This document shows positions 24,220 through 32,032 of a stretch of 64,000 nt of DNA, piece after piece. The stretch is from the NCBI RefSeq assembly GCF_902702915.1, contig NZ_LR738849.1, positions 3,302,001-3,366,000 of the forward strand, in the 5' to 3' direction. The notes below the pieces were generated by a model, which made no database searches, had not been told where the DNA came from, and was given only the letters and a program-made list of their open reading frames with translations. The position numbers and the translations under genes are program-made. Each line of letters starts with the position of its first letter. Within the stretch, counting starts at the first letter, position 1. This stretch comes from Desulfovibrio sp. 86. GTDB lineage: Bacteria; Desulfobacterota; Desulfovibrionia; Desulfovibrionales; Desulfovibrionaceae.

Positions 24220-25209
24220 TTACGGCAGATCAAAGCCGTCGTTGCCAGATTCGCCGGTGGTCGCGCCCGTAAGGATATAGCCAGCCCCGGCGAACTGGAG
24301 GCGTTCGTCGGTATGCATCCGGACACGGTAGACGTCACTGCGCGTCTGTTCTTCACGGTACTGCTCTGTGACAAGCAGGTTCGGGGCGTCTTCTTCCCAT
24401 ACGAAGGTGCGGCCCAGGGCGGGTTCCTTCAGGTCCTGCCCCCCTGTGGAGACGCAGGCCAGCAAAACCCTGTCCAGAGGCCAGAAGGTTTCCACATTCT
24501 TGGGCTGATTGCGGGCCGCGTTATTGTAGACGCCACCGGCGACAATGATATTGGCGACACCAAAGTAGGCCTTGAGCTGCTCAATGGTCAGTTCGCCACG
24601 GATTGCGGTGGGGCTGGTGTATTTGATGCGTTCCATCACCGCGTGACACAGGCTGACGTGCCCCAGCACCTCTTTGTCGAGCACCAGGGCATTGGGGGTG
24701 AGGCCAACCTCGAAACGGAAATACTTTTTAGCCTTGGTCACGTCCGCCAACGGGTCAGCATTGGCATAATCGTCCCAGGGCTTGGCAACAGCAGAGCGAG
24801 AGATGCCGTTGGTTGTGGACATAACCGCTTTGGCCACGCGCTTTTCATGCGAGCGCAAGACCATTAGGGTCGCACGCTTGACGGCAACGACCTCGGCATC
24901 AAAGAAGTTGCGGTAAAGAGCGGCCTCGCTGTCATCCACCGGCTCTTCCCAGCCGTTTTCCTTGCAGCTGTAGTCCGCGTCTTCAAACGTCCAATCGCCA
25001 CGGGCGTAGGCGCTGCGGGCAGCGCGTTGGGTTTCGGCCACTTCCAGAATGGCTTCGGCGGGAATGACGGGGTACTGCGCGGTTTTTTTGGCAGTAAAAA
25101 AGGGGGGAAGAACCTGCTGGGCTATGAAGCCCTGGGACGCGGCGTCAAGGCTATACTCATACGCCAGCGTGCCAAGGTCGGGACGAAAAATGGAAGAAGT
25201 TCTGGGCAT
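24220..25209 (-). CDS. Phage major capsid protein (E-like)
   Basis: A 329-residue protein, close in length to lambda E (341). The N-terminus reads FRPDLGTLAYEYSLDAASQGFIAQQVLPPF, then RSAYARGDWTFEDADYSCKENGWEEPVDD, an E-loop-like region, and VAKAVMSTTNGISRSAVAKPWDDYANADPLAD. These are typical of the major capsid protein E family. It directly follows a DUF2190 decoration gene, as lambda D and E do. It forms the icosahedral shell. Confidence 0.9.
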   Translation of the reverse strand: MPRTSSIFRPDLGTLAYEYSLDAASQGFIAQQVLPPFFTAKKTAQYPVIPAEAILEVAETQRAARSAYARGDWTFEDADYSCKENGWEEPVDDSEAALYRNFFDAEVVAVKRATLMVLRSHEKRVAKAVMSTTNGISRSAVAKPWDDYANADPLADVTKAKKYFRFEVGLTPNALVLDKEVLGHVSLCHAVMERIKYTSPTAIRGELTIEQLKAYFGVANIIVAGGVYNNAARNQPKNVETFWPLDRVLLACVSTGGQDLKEPALGRTFVWEEDAPNLLVTEQYREEQTRSDVYRVRMHTDERLQFAGAGYILTGATTGESGNDGFDLP

Positions 25210-25218
25210 TGGTTACTC

Positions 25219-25590
25219 CTACTCGCCGGAAAGGGTGGGAACGCACATGGGCATCAGTTCGACAATGCCGCCGGAAGCCGCAGTGCAAAGCGCCATGCCA
25301 ACCACAGGGGCGGAGCCGCTGCAAGGCACAACAGACCCGTTGGCGCCGCTGGTGAGCAACTGCGCCGCAGTTATGGCTGCAGACGCTACGACTTCGACTG
25401 TGCCGGGAGTGTTGAGCATGCGAACGCTTACAGGGTCATCAGCCATACGCGCGCCAGTTTCGGTAACACCGAGAGGCAGCTCGCCCGCGCCGCATACATC
25501 AATGCCGGAAGCTGTCAGTTTGACCAGGCTGTCGGCAGGTATGATTCCCGCAGCCGAAAAGGTTTTTCTGGAATTTTCGTGATAAGCCAT
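25219..25590 (-). CDS. DUF2190 capsid decoration protein
   Basis: A 123-residue beta-rich protein: MAYHENSRKTFSAAGIIPADSLVKLTASG, then GELPLGVTETGARMADDPVSVRML and PVVGMALCTAASGGIVELMPM. It fits the DUF2190 family, whose members act as capsid-cementing proteins in the position of lambda gpD. It is flanked by the protease and the major capsid genes, giving the head operon order protease-decoration-capsid. Confidence 0.85.
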   Translation of the reverse strand: MAYHENSRKTFSAAGIIPADSLVKLTASGIDVCGAGELPLGVTETGARMADDPVSVRMLNTPGTVEVVASAAITAAQLLTSGANGSVVPCSGSAPVVGMALCTAASGGIVELMPMCVPTLSGE

Positions 25591-25599
25591 AACGGGCTC

Positions 25600-26949
25600 C
25601 TACTTGCGCGTCGCGTTCTGCGCGACGATCCATTCTTTGTGGGCATTGGGGTTAGCGTTGGCCACAGCCTTGATAGCCTCGCCCTTGCCGCAGTTGTGGG
25701 CCGCTATATGGGCGTCAACCAGAGCGGCGAAATCCTGCTTCGCCGCGTCTTCTTCGCTGCTCACTGCCGCCAGGGGCGATGCCGGCACCTTTGCCGTGGC
25801 GGCAGCCAGGGCGGCCAGGGCTTCCTGCTGCCCGCTGGGCTTGGCAGCTTCAGGCTGCCCCAGCACGCCTTGCAGGGTGGCCAGCGTCTCGGCCGAAACA
25901 CCGGACGCGGCCACGGCCTTCAATTTTTCGCCAGCTTCTTTGCCGAAAATGGCTCCGGCCAGGGCGACAATCCGATCCTGCACGGCAGAGGCGTCAGCCC
26001 TGGCGGCGTCCAGCGCCTGACTGTTTTCTGTGGACAGCTCCGCTCGCAGCGCTTCCCGCAGCTCCGCGCGCAACTCCTGCACGGTGTCCGGGTGCTGCGC
26101 TTTCAACTCACTGAGTGTCATTGTGCAATCCTTTTGTATTTTGTTGATGAACTCTGTCCGGCTACACACCCGGTCAATGAGGCCCATATCCTGGGCATCC
26201 CCAGCCAAAAATATTTTGCCGTCAGCCATGGCCACGGCTTTTTCCCGGCTGACATGACGGCCCTGTTCCACAGCCTGGAGGAACAGTTCATAAACGCTGT
26301 CGATATTGGACTGGATGTAGGCGCGCATTTCATCCGACAGAGGCTCGGCCATGTTGCCGGCGGCCTTGTAGTGCCCGGCTGTTATGATGTTGACTTTGAC
26401 GCCAGCGTTATCCAGCGCCCGGGAGACTTCGCGGTGCATGAGCACCACACCCACGCTGCCCACCTGCGCCGTAGCTGGCGCGGCAATTTCGCGCGCGCCA
26501 CAGGCTGCCCAGTACGCCGCCGAGGCCATAAGGCCGTCGGCGTATGCGTACAGGGGCTTGGACTGCCCGGCGGCGATCACTGCGGCGGCCAGCTCTTCGG
26601 TTCCGTCAACGGTGCCGCCGGGAGACTCCACATCAAGCATGATGGCGCGCACGGAGGGGTCGGCTGCTGCTTGCCGAAGGGCTGCACCGATTTCACGCAT
26701 GGACGCGAGCAACTGAAAACCAAAAAAGGAGAGGCCGTTCTTGGCCAGAGCGCCTTTGATCGGGATTACAGCCACGGAACCTTCCATGCTGTATGGCGCC
26801 TCGATGGGTGTTGCGAGATCGTCATTGGTGCGGGACTCTGGGACTGTTCCAGCGACGAGCTGCGGCAGGTCAGACACAAACGCGTTCAGCGCATCAGGCG
26901 TGATGGCCCACAGCCCGGACAGAGCGGTTAACAGGGCATTGAGGTTCAT
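25600..26949 (-). CDS. Prophage head maturation protease (S49 / SppA-like)
   Basis: A 449-residue protein starting at the ATG at 26949, preceded by AGGAGG with a 7-nt spacer; the in-frame ATG at 26970 lies upstream of that SD and is rejected. Serine peptidase S49 features: VAVIPIKGALAKNG, LDVESPGGTVDG, probable catalytic S143 (LMASAAYWAACGA) and K195 (AGHYKAAGN). The C-terminal third (about residues 280-449) is helical and Ala/Glu rich, resembling the scaffold part of lambda C/Nu3. It would cleave scaffold and portal during prohead maturation. Confidence 0.9.
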   Translation of the reverse strand: MNLNALLTALSGLWAITPDALNAFVSDLPQLVAGTVPESRTNDDLATPIEAPYSMEGSVAVIPIKGALAKNGLSFFGFQLLASMREIGAALRQAAADPSVRAIMLDVESPGGTVDGTEELAAAVIAAGQSKPLYAYADGLMASAAYWAACGAREIAAPATAQVGSVGVVLMHREVSRALDNAGVKVNIITAGHYKAAGNMAEPLSDEMRAYIQSNIDSVYELFLQAVEQGRHVSREKAVAMADGKIFLAGDAQDMGLIDRVCSRTEFINKIQKDCTMTLSELKAQHPDTVQELRAELREALRAELSTENSQALDAARADASAVQDRIVALAGAIFGKEAGEKLKAVAASGVSAETLATLQGVLGQPEAAKPSGQQEALAALAAATAKVPASPLAAVSSEEDAAKQDFAALVDAHIAAHNCGKGEAIKAVANANPNAHKEWIVAQNATRK

Positions 26950-26963
26950 TCTTTTTCCTCCTG

Positions 26964-27083
26964 GCTTCAACCGTTGCGACGCAGGAAGCTACGGGTGAAG
27001 ACAGCAATTGTTTACTCAGAACGAGGGGCGGAAAAATCGCTGTCGCTATCTGTAAGCCCGCCAAGCGGGCTAACAGCTACCGC
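26964..27083 (-). repeat. 120-bp structured direct repeat, copy 2
   Basis: The second copy of the element at 23490-23609 (five mismatches in 120). On the minus strand its first part encodes the last residues of the portal protein and its end abuts the SD of the protease gene. The main hairpin (TAGCTGTTAGCCCGC / GCGGGCTTACAGATA, loop TTG) is preserved, with the three-base loop changed between copies. Confidence 0.85.
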
Positions 27084-28727
27084 CGCGTCGTCTCCGTCGT
27101 GTTGCTGATCGCGCTCGCTGTCTTCGTCGTCGGATGTGTCTGTTTCTTTGGGCTTGCCGGGGGCTGTGGGTGTGGGTTGCAGGCCAAGTTTTTTAAGCAG
27201 CTTTTCTTCACGCTGCCGGGTGCGGGCGATGGTTTCAAAGTCCAGACCCCGGGAATGGCAGATGGCAGTGCGTGTTTCTGTGAGGGACTCCAGCCCGCGA
27301 CTTTCTGCCTCGCGTTCTTTGACTTGGTCGATCTGCCCGCGCGGCGGGCGCGTCCAGACGCAACTGAGCCATGCCTGTGCCATACGGGGAGAATCGTAAA
27401 TGGACGGAGCGCCAGCGGGCACGGCAAGCAGGCCGCGCAACCAGGCTTCTTCCATGACCATGCCCCAGATGGGGTTCAGATTGCCTCGCACAAACCACTC
27501 CTGATAGAGCGTGTGCATTTTCCAGACTTCGAGCAGGGCTGCGCGGGCGCTGGAGTAGTTGGTTTTGGAGAAATCCTTGGCTACCATTTCGTAAGGTTGG
27601 CCTGTGCTGGCCGCAGCTGCACGCAGGATGCGCTCATAAAAAGCGTCAAAGGTGGGGCCGGGGCGGGCGGAAGAAATGATGTGGGGCTTGTGCCCGGCTT
27701 GCCCTGTGGTGAGGGTTCCGGGCTGCAACTGCGGCGGATATGCAGCAACTGGCCCTGCGGCGGACTTGCCGTCAAGACTGCCCATACCAGCCAGCACTTC
27801 GCCTGGGGCTTCGATAAAAACTGTAAAGCTGGCAGCGATGAGAGCGCCCACAAGCTCGTAGTCCACATAATCCGACAAATCGCGGAAAAGCTTCATGGCC
27901 GGCGAAAGGATGGTGACCCCGCGTATCTGCTCCGGCATGTCCGAATGGAAGCGGTGGAGGCAGGCGTAACGGTGGCCAATCTTGCGCGGTACATAGGTGA
28001 AGTGATCGGACGTGAGGCTGCTGAGGCTGCTTGTATTATCCGACGGGCTGGCGATGAAGTAGCCAAGAGGGCGATTGTATCTGCCCAAATGGACGCCACA
28101 GCGCACATCCGCCCGTTGCTGCAGGTCAGAAGGCGTGCGCAGCCGGGCCGGGTGCAGATCCTGTATGGCAAGTCCGAAGGTCCGCCCGGGCTCATCCAGC
28201 CAGACCGGCAGATGCAAAAATTCGCCGGTGACGAACATGCTGTGGACGGCCTGATACTGCAGGTCATCAAATGTCAGGGTATCGCCCGCGTGGGCTTCCT
28301 TGCACCAGAGCGACCAGGCGGCCTCGGCGGAATCGGCAAAGGCTTCGGCCTGATCCTCGGTGATGCCAAGCACAGCGTGTTCTGGGTACGACTGTGGGCG
28401 GAGGCCCGGCCCTGCCACGTTGAGCGCCAGAGAGCTGACACTGCTTGCTGCATGGCCGTCATTGGCAACCAGGGATTCAGCCCGGGCCATGATTGTGTCA
28501 AAGGATCTGTTTTCGGCAAGGCGTTGTTCGCGGCGCGGGTTCCAGTTGCCCAAGGTGCCTTCACCGGAACCAGCAAGGCGGCGCACGCCAGTAACCAGGC
28601 CGGAGGCCATGTACTGCGCGGCAGCCATCGTATAACGAGACTGCATGCGGCGTGCGCCCCAGATGGGGGCAACATAGCCGATGGCGCGATCAAGCCAGTT
28701 CATTTCGAGCTGCGGGGCTTTGGGCAT
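27012..28727 (-). CDS. Phage portal protein (lambda gpB-like)
   Basis: A 571-residue protein: MPKAPQLEMNWLDRAIGYVAP, RAESLVANDGHAASSVSSLALNVAGPGLRPQ, and VDYELVGALIAASFTVFIE, all typical of the lambda portal family. The long helical C-terminal part (ESRGLESLTETRTAICHSRGLD-type) fits too. The extreme C-terminus (PLGGLTDSDSDFSAPRSE) is encoded inside repeat copy 2, so that end may be an acquired tail. It forms the dodecameric ring at the packaging vertex. Confidence 0.93.
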   Translation of the reverse strand: MPKAPQLEMNWLDRAIGYVAPIWGARRMQSRYTMAAAQYMASGLVTGVRRLAGSGEGTLGNWNPRREQRLAENRSFDTIMARAESLVANDGHAASSVSSLALNVAGPGLRPQSYPEHAVLGITEDQAEAFADSAEAAWSLWCKEAHAGDTLTFDDLQYQAVHSMFVTGEFLHLPVWLDEPGRTFGLAIQDLHPARLRTPSDLQQRADVRCGVHLGRYNRPLGYFIASPSDNTSSLSSLTSDHFTYVPRKIGHRYACLHRFHSDMPEQIRGVTILSPAMKLFRDLSDYVDYELVGALIAASFTVFIEAPGEVLAGMGSLDGKSAAGPVAAYPPQLQPGTLTTGQAGHKPHIISSARPGPTFDAFYERILRAAAASTGQPYEMVAKDFSKTNYSSARAALLEVWKMHTLYQEWFVRGNLNPIWGMVMEEAWLRGLLAVPAGAPSIYDSPRMAQAWLSCVWTRPPRGQIDQVKEREAESRGLESLTETRTAICHSRGLDFETIARTRQREEKLLKKLGLQPTPTAPGKPKETDTSDDEDSERDQQHDGDDAAVAVSPLGGLTDSDSDFSAPRSE

Positions 28728-28975
28728 CAGTAGGTCCCCCTGCCGCCGCGACCGGGAACAAGCTGTGTAAACCGCAGGGCCCCACGTCCAGCCTGCTCAT
28801 CTTCAACCGTGGGCTGGTGGTTAAGCCAGTCAAGGGTGTTGCGGATTTCATGCAGGTCTGCCCGGCGCAGACGGCGCGAACCGATGGTGTATTCCTGACC
28901 ACGCGCGCATTTGAGCAGGGCTTTATTCCATTCGGCTATTTGTTCTGCTTTTTGGGCTCGGGTGAATGTGGCCAT
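28727..28975 (-). CDS. Phage head-tail adaptor (gpW / DUF6148-like)
   Basis: An 82-residue protein starting at 28975 (MATFTRAQKAEQIAEWNKAL), with GAGGAAAC just before the ATG. The pattern KCARGQEYTIGSRRLRRADLHEIRNTLDWL corresponds to the gpW / DUF6148 type of small basic connector proteins encoded beside portal genes. The stop overlaps the portal ATG (TGATG). A longer frame to 29035 has no SD and is rejected. Confidence 0.8.
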   Translation of the reverse strand: MATFTRAQKAEQIAEWNKALLKCARGQEYTIGSRRLRRADLHEIRNTLDWLNHQPTVEDEQAGRGALRFTQLVPGRGGRGTY

Positions 28976-29346
28976 GTTTCCTCGCATCTGTGCTGTCGTC
29001 ATCCGTACGCCGCGTGGCGGCAACGGCTGACGCAATTTTGCGTTGCACTTTTGCGAGGCTTAACCTGGGGGAAAGAGCGTGTCAGTGTAGGCTGGATAGA
29101 ATGGAGAGAATGGAGACAGTTTTTTTGAAGTGTTGCGTAATAAAATTGGCGTGTTAGCTGTGGGCGAAAAAACGCGTGTAAAAAAATGGCCCGCACCCCT
29201 TGCGAAAGGGTACGGGCCAGTGATGTTAGCGGGTTACAGCGCTCTGGTTATGCGGCCAGCCGCATAGATTGAAAACGTAAAAATAATTAAAAGTGTACAG
29301 TATTAAAAGTCTATATCGTAAATGTTATTTTAATGCTGTTGTGATT
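28976..29346. other. Non-coding 371-bp gap between adaptor and methylase genes
   Basis: This gap holds a strong terminator hairpin (29181-29218) and AT-rich sequence up to the methylase stop. Closer to the adaptor gene, the minus strand reads CTCCATTCT twice in tandem (about 29096-29116). No ORF with credible codon use is seen. A promoter for the head genes would have to lie here if the terminator is efficient, but I find no clear -35/-10 pair. Confidence 0.4.
29181..29218 (-). terminator. Rho-independent terminator after the methylase gene
   Basis: On the minus strand GGCCCGTACCC pairs with GGGGTGCGGGCC around a short loop and is followed by a T-rich run (ATTTTTTT). It lies 130 bp after the methylase stop and points in the same direction as the late phage genes, so it could end the ParB-Dam transcript or be read through by late polymerase. 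Confidence 0.75.
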
Positions 29347-30219
29347 TTATACTGCATTTTTAATAAAATCTATCTTTCGTGTATATGGTATGCAAGGTAT
29401 TTTTATGTTATTAAAAAACATGATTTCTTTTCCACGTGGCCGTTCTTTGTTTGCATAGTATGAAATATCAAATTCTACGTTATTTATGTCTTCGTATAGC
29501 TTTTTAATTTCTTCTATATTGTCATATGTGACAATCCATGGATGCTTAGAGCCTTTGATGAACTGGGCAAGTGCACTATGGTCTTCTGGTGTATAAAAGT
29601 TTTGATACAACATTTTTCCCTTAACATAATATGGTGGGTCAAAATATACCAAAGTTTTATCATCAAAATTTGGGTTTAATTCCTGCACCAGTTGTAAAGC
29701 ATCTTTGTTGTAAAGTTTAATTCTGCATTTGTACTTTGCAATTAATTGTATTCTTGAAATGAGATCGCTTTTGTTAAATCTTGCATCTATTTTATAATTG
29801 CCAGTCTGGTTTTTCCCACCAATTACTCCACCACAAAGAATGCCAGAGCGATTTGTCCTGTTTAGGAAAAAGGTTGCAAAGCCTACTTCCTCAACGGAGT
29901 AATTTTTGAAGTTAGTATAAATTTCTTTTTGCTGATGCCATGTTTCCATATCAACGCGGCAGTCTCGAATCTGCTGGCATAGCCCTTCGGTGTTATTGAG
30001 GACGCACCACCAAAAAGAATATACACGCTTATCTATGTCGTTGATGACGATATTCCAAGCGTATCCTTCCAGCAAAAGCTTCAAGGCCACTGCAGCACCA
30101 CCGGCATACGGCTCAACATATGTGCCGTCGCTCAAATTGTTGGCAGTGTAGATGTCTTGGATAAATGGGGCAAGCTTACCCTTGCCGCCAGGGTACCGCA
30201 GTGGTGTGTAAAATGCCAT
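29347..30219 (-). CDS. DNA adenine methylase (D12 class)
   Basis: A 290-residue N6-adenine methyltransferase of the Dam/DpnM class: PLRYPGGK (residues 6-13, motif X), EPYAGG (36-41, SAM-binding motif I), and DPPYY (194-198, catalytic motif IV). Its likely target, as for Dam relatives, is GATC or a related tetramer; this is not shown. GGAGG is 8 nt before the ATG. Codon use is visibly AT-rich compared with the phage genes. It is encoded 51 bp after the ParB-like gene and followed by a terminator, so the two form one transcription unit inserted in the phage late operon. A complete protein, no truncation. Confidence 0.92.
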   Translation of the reverse strand: MAFYTPLRYPGGKGKLAPFIQDIYTANNLSDGTYVEPYAGGAAVALKLLLEGYAWNIVINDIDKRVYSFWWCVLNNTEGLCQQIRDCRVDMETWHQQKEIYTNFKNYSVEEVGFATFFLNRTNRSGILCGGVIGGKNQTGNYKIDARFNKSDLISRIQLIAKYKCRIKLYNKDALQLVQELNPNFDDKTLVYFDPPYYVKGKMLYQNFYTPEDHSALAQFIKGSKHPWIVTYDNIEEIKKLYEDINNVEFDISYYANKERPRGKEIMFFNNIKIPCIPYTRKIDFIKNAV

Positions 30220-30270
30220 TGGGGCTTCCTCCAGTCCCGAAAACTACCACGCCGGTTTTATTCTGGCCAG

Positions 30271-31656
30271 CTATTTTGTCCAACAAAGACTGATGAATTT
30301 TTCAATATTCTCCCAAAATGTGCAAAGGGTTTGCGGGTCTGGTGAGTAATGGGAGTGATGAACCCACGCATTCAGCGTATGCGCGGAAAAGATGGCATCA
30401 TTTTGGCTTAGCTTATTCAAATTTTCGAATTCTTTTTGATTTATGTAGCTGCCTTTTGATAGGTCTTCAGCGACTTTACTGGCCTTAAAGTATAATTTAT
30501 CTTTGTCTTTTGGTACAGCGATATCGTGATTGCTTATGTAATTGTCAATTGAAAATTCAATCAACAGTCGTAGTAACACCGCTGCAGCGTTGGGCGCTTT
30601 TTTTACTTCAATGCCGTGCGATAGTTCATGGGCGATATTTGATGCTTTTGTGGCGGATTTCGGTATTCCAAGGCGACAACGTTTGGGGATTAAATTTTTT
30701 CGATCCCACGATGGTTTTGCAGCAGGGCAGGCAGCATTGTCAGGTGCATGTAGCGGCTTACTCGCTTTAACTGCTCCGTTCGATTCGGAAGTGCCAGCCA
30801 GTTCACCTTGCTCTGATGTGTTTTGTTTTGAACTGGAACCAACCTCTGTGTCTGCCGGCTTGGGCTTGGGGACTCCTCGTGCAAAAAGCTCATTAATGTA
30901 CTTGAGTCTGTCTTTATCAGTAAAGATTTTAAGGGTGGTGCTCCCGCGTTCTGTAAAATCTAAAAATATTTCGGTGAGTATGTTGGCAACTGATTCTTCA
31001 TCTGCACTAAAGGATAGAATTTCATTTTCCCATTCTATACCAATCAAGTCCCTTACGTCTTTGTCTTGAAAAAGGCGTTGGAAGATTGTTATCTTGATGT
31101 TATCTGTTTCAGGAATCCCTATACTTTTGAGGTATGTTAGTACTGCTCGCGCAACATTATTTTGAAGCTTTACACCTTTAAATTCATTAAGGTTATCTTT
31201 TTCATTTGAGCCCCATTTGATTTGCCCAATGCCACCTTGAAAGCCAAGGTGAGAAAGCTCCATAAAAGAAAGCGCTGTGTCTTCATCTGTGAGATAACAG
31301 TTGATAGATTCACTGATTATAGCGTTTGCATTTTCTGAAAGCGCTGAAAAAGTTGCCTTATAATTATCTGGTGCCTCTGATGGATTATTTAAAAGCTTAA
31401 GGGCGGTGACTCTTCTGTTACCGTCTTTTACAGTAAAGCCACCTTTATCATTTTTAACAACAACAATAGGATTTGGTGATAGTCCACGTTCGGCAATGTC
31501 TTTTGCTAGAGCTATCATGTGCTCAGCTCTTTTATCTACAAACATTAACCCAATACAATCACGTTGATTGGCAGCTGTACCAATTCGAAAATTATTCGTA
31601 TCAAGCTGGATGTTTGAAACAGGAATATTGGGCAACAATTCAAATTTATCTCTCAT
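30271..31656 (-). CDS. ParB/Srx-domain protein with helical C-terminal domain
   Basis: A 461-residue protein. The ATG at 31656 is preferred (GGGAG 8 nt upstream); the in-frame ATG at 31671 lacks an SD. Residues 1-95 form a ParB/Srx-like domain with LPNIPVSNIQLDTNNFRIG, GLSPNPIVVVKN and the DGNRRVTALKLL box (78-89) used for nucleotide binding or catalysis in this fold. A helical middle follows, then a low-complexity Ser/Pro/Lys linker (about 270-330) and a C-terminal all-helical domain of about 130 residues with VLLRLLIEFSIDNYI and ending LNAWVHHSHYSP then LCTFWENIEKFISLCW. That last pattern resembles HEPN-type domains, some of which are RNases; this is inference. It is AT-rich, and its partner gene is the methylase. 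Confidence 0.8.
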   Translation of the reverse strand: MRDKFELLPNIPVSNIQLDTNNFRIGTAANQRDCIGLMFVDKRAEHMIALAKDIAERGLSPNPIVVVKNDKGGFTVKDGNRRVTALKLLNNPSEAPDNYKATFSALSENANAIISESINCYLTDEDTALSFMELSHLGFQGGIGQIKWGSNEKDNLNEFKGVKLQNNVARAVLTYLKSIGIPETDNIKITIFQRLFQDKDVRDLIGIEWENEILSFSADEESVANILTEIFLDFTERGSTTLKIFTDKDRLKYINELFARGVPKPKPADTEVGSSSKQNTSEQGELAGTSESNGAVKASKPLHAPDNAACPAAKPSWDRKNLIPKRCRLGIPKSATKASNIAHELSHGIEVKKAPNAAAVLLRLLIEFSIDNYISNHDIAVPKDKDKLYFKASKVAEDLSKGSYINQKEFENLNKLSQNDAIFSAHTLNAWVHHSHYSPDPQTLCTFWENIEKFISLCWTK

Positions 31657-31705
31657 GTTTCCAACTCCCATTTTGGGTCGATGTGTACTTTATTTATGGC
31701 ATAGA

Positions 31706-31734
31706 TTCTTAACATGAATACTCATGATATTCAA
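31706..31734 (-). promoter_or_regulatory. Candidate promoter and operator of the ParB-Dam cassette
   Basis: On the minus strand TTGAAT (31729-31734) and TAAGAA (31706-31711) are spaced by 17 bp, a weak sigma-70-like pair. Overlapping the spacer is the 19-bp near-palindrome TGAATATCATGAGTATTCA (31715-31733), one mismatched pair, the arrangement of a repressor operator. The predicted start of transcription is about 40 nt before the ParB ATG. No obvious dedicated repressor lies next to it except the HTH protein at 31803-32024. Confidence 0.45.
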
Positions 31735-31802
31735 TCGCCTATGATGGAGAGATCCTTACTTCAATCTTTCTAGTATATAATGCATAACTACATAATTTTT
31801 AT

Positions 31803-32024
31803 TTAATTTTCCACCGCCTGACCCGCCATATACCCCTCAATGCTCCGCACGGTAATCTGCAAGCCCTTGCGATTACCGATGCGGAAGGCCTTAAGCTTTC
31901 CGCTTTCCACCAGCTTATAGACCCATGAGCTTGAACAGTTCAGCAGTTCAGACGCCCGTTTCACGTTCACGCGTGCGCCGTCGGCGGCTCTGTCGTAGGG
32001 TAGGTTGGTATTCTTGCGGGCCAT
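31803..32024 (-). CDS. HTH excisionase-family DNA-binding protein
   Basis: A 73-residue protein of the HTH_17 / excisionase-like group: VNVKRASELLNCSSSWVYKLVESG followed by the LKAFRIGNRKGLQITVRSIEGYM wing. It starts 8 bp after the TerL stop in the same operon, with GC-rich codon use like the phage genes, so it belongs to the late block and not to the AT-rich cassette below it. Possible roles are excision, a packaging accessory (Nu1-like HTH) or repression of the cassette promoter 70-100 bp downstream of its stop codon. Confidence 0.8.
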   Translation of the reverse strand: MARKNTNLPYDRAADGARVNVKRASELLNCSSSWVYKLVESGKLKAFRIGNRKGLQITVRSIEGYMAGQAVEN

Positions 32025-32032
32025 GTATGCTC

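Noticed and set aside
25027..26931. A 634-codon plus-strand frame opposite the protease and capsid region
   Set aside because: Shadow of the S49 protease, DUF2190 and capsid genes; no SD and unnatural residue composition.
27099..28733. A 544-codon plus-strand open frame opposite the portal gene
   Set aside because: It is an antisense shadow of a well-recognised portal gene; high GC at third positions opens the opposite frame, and its translation has no family features.
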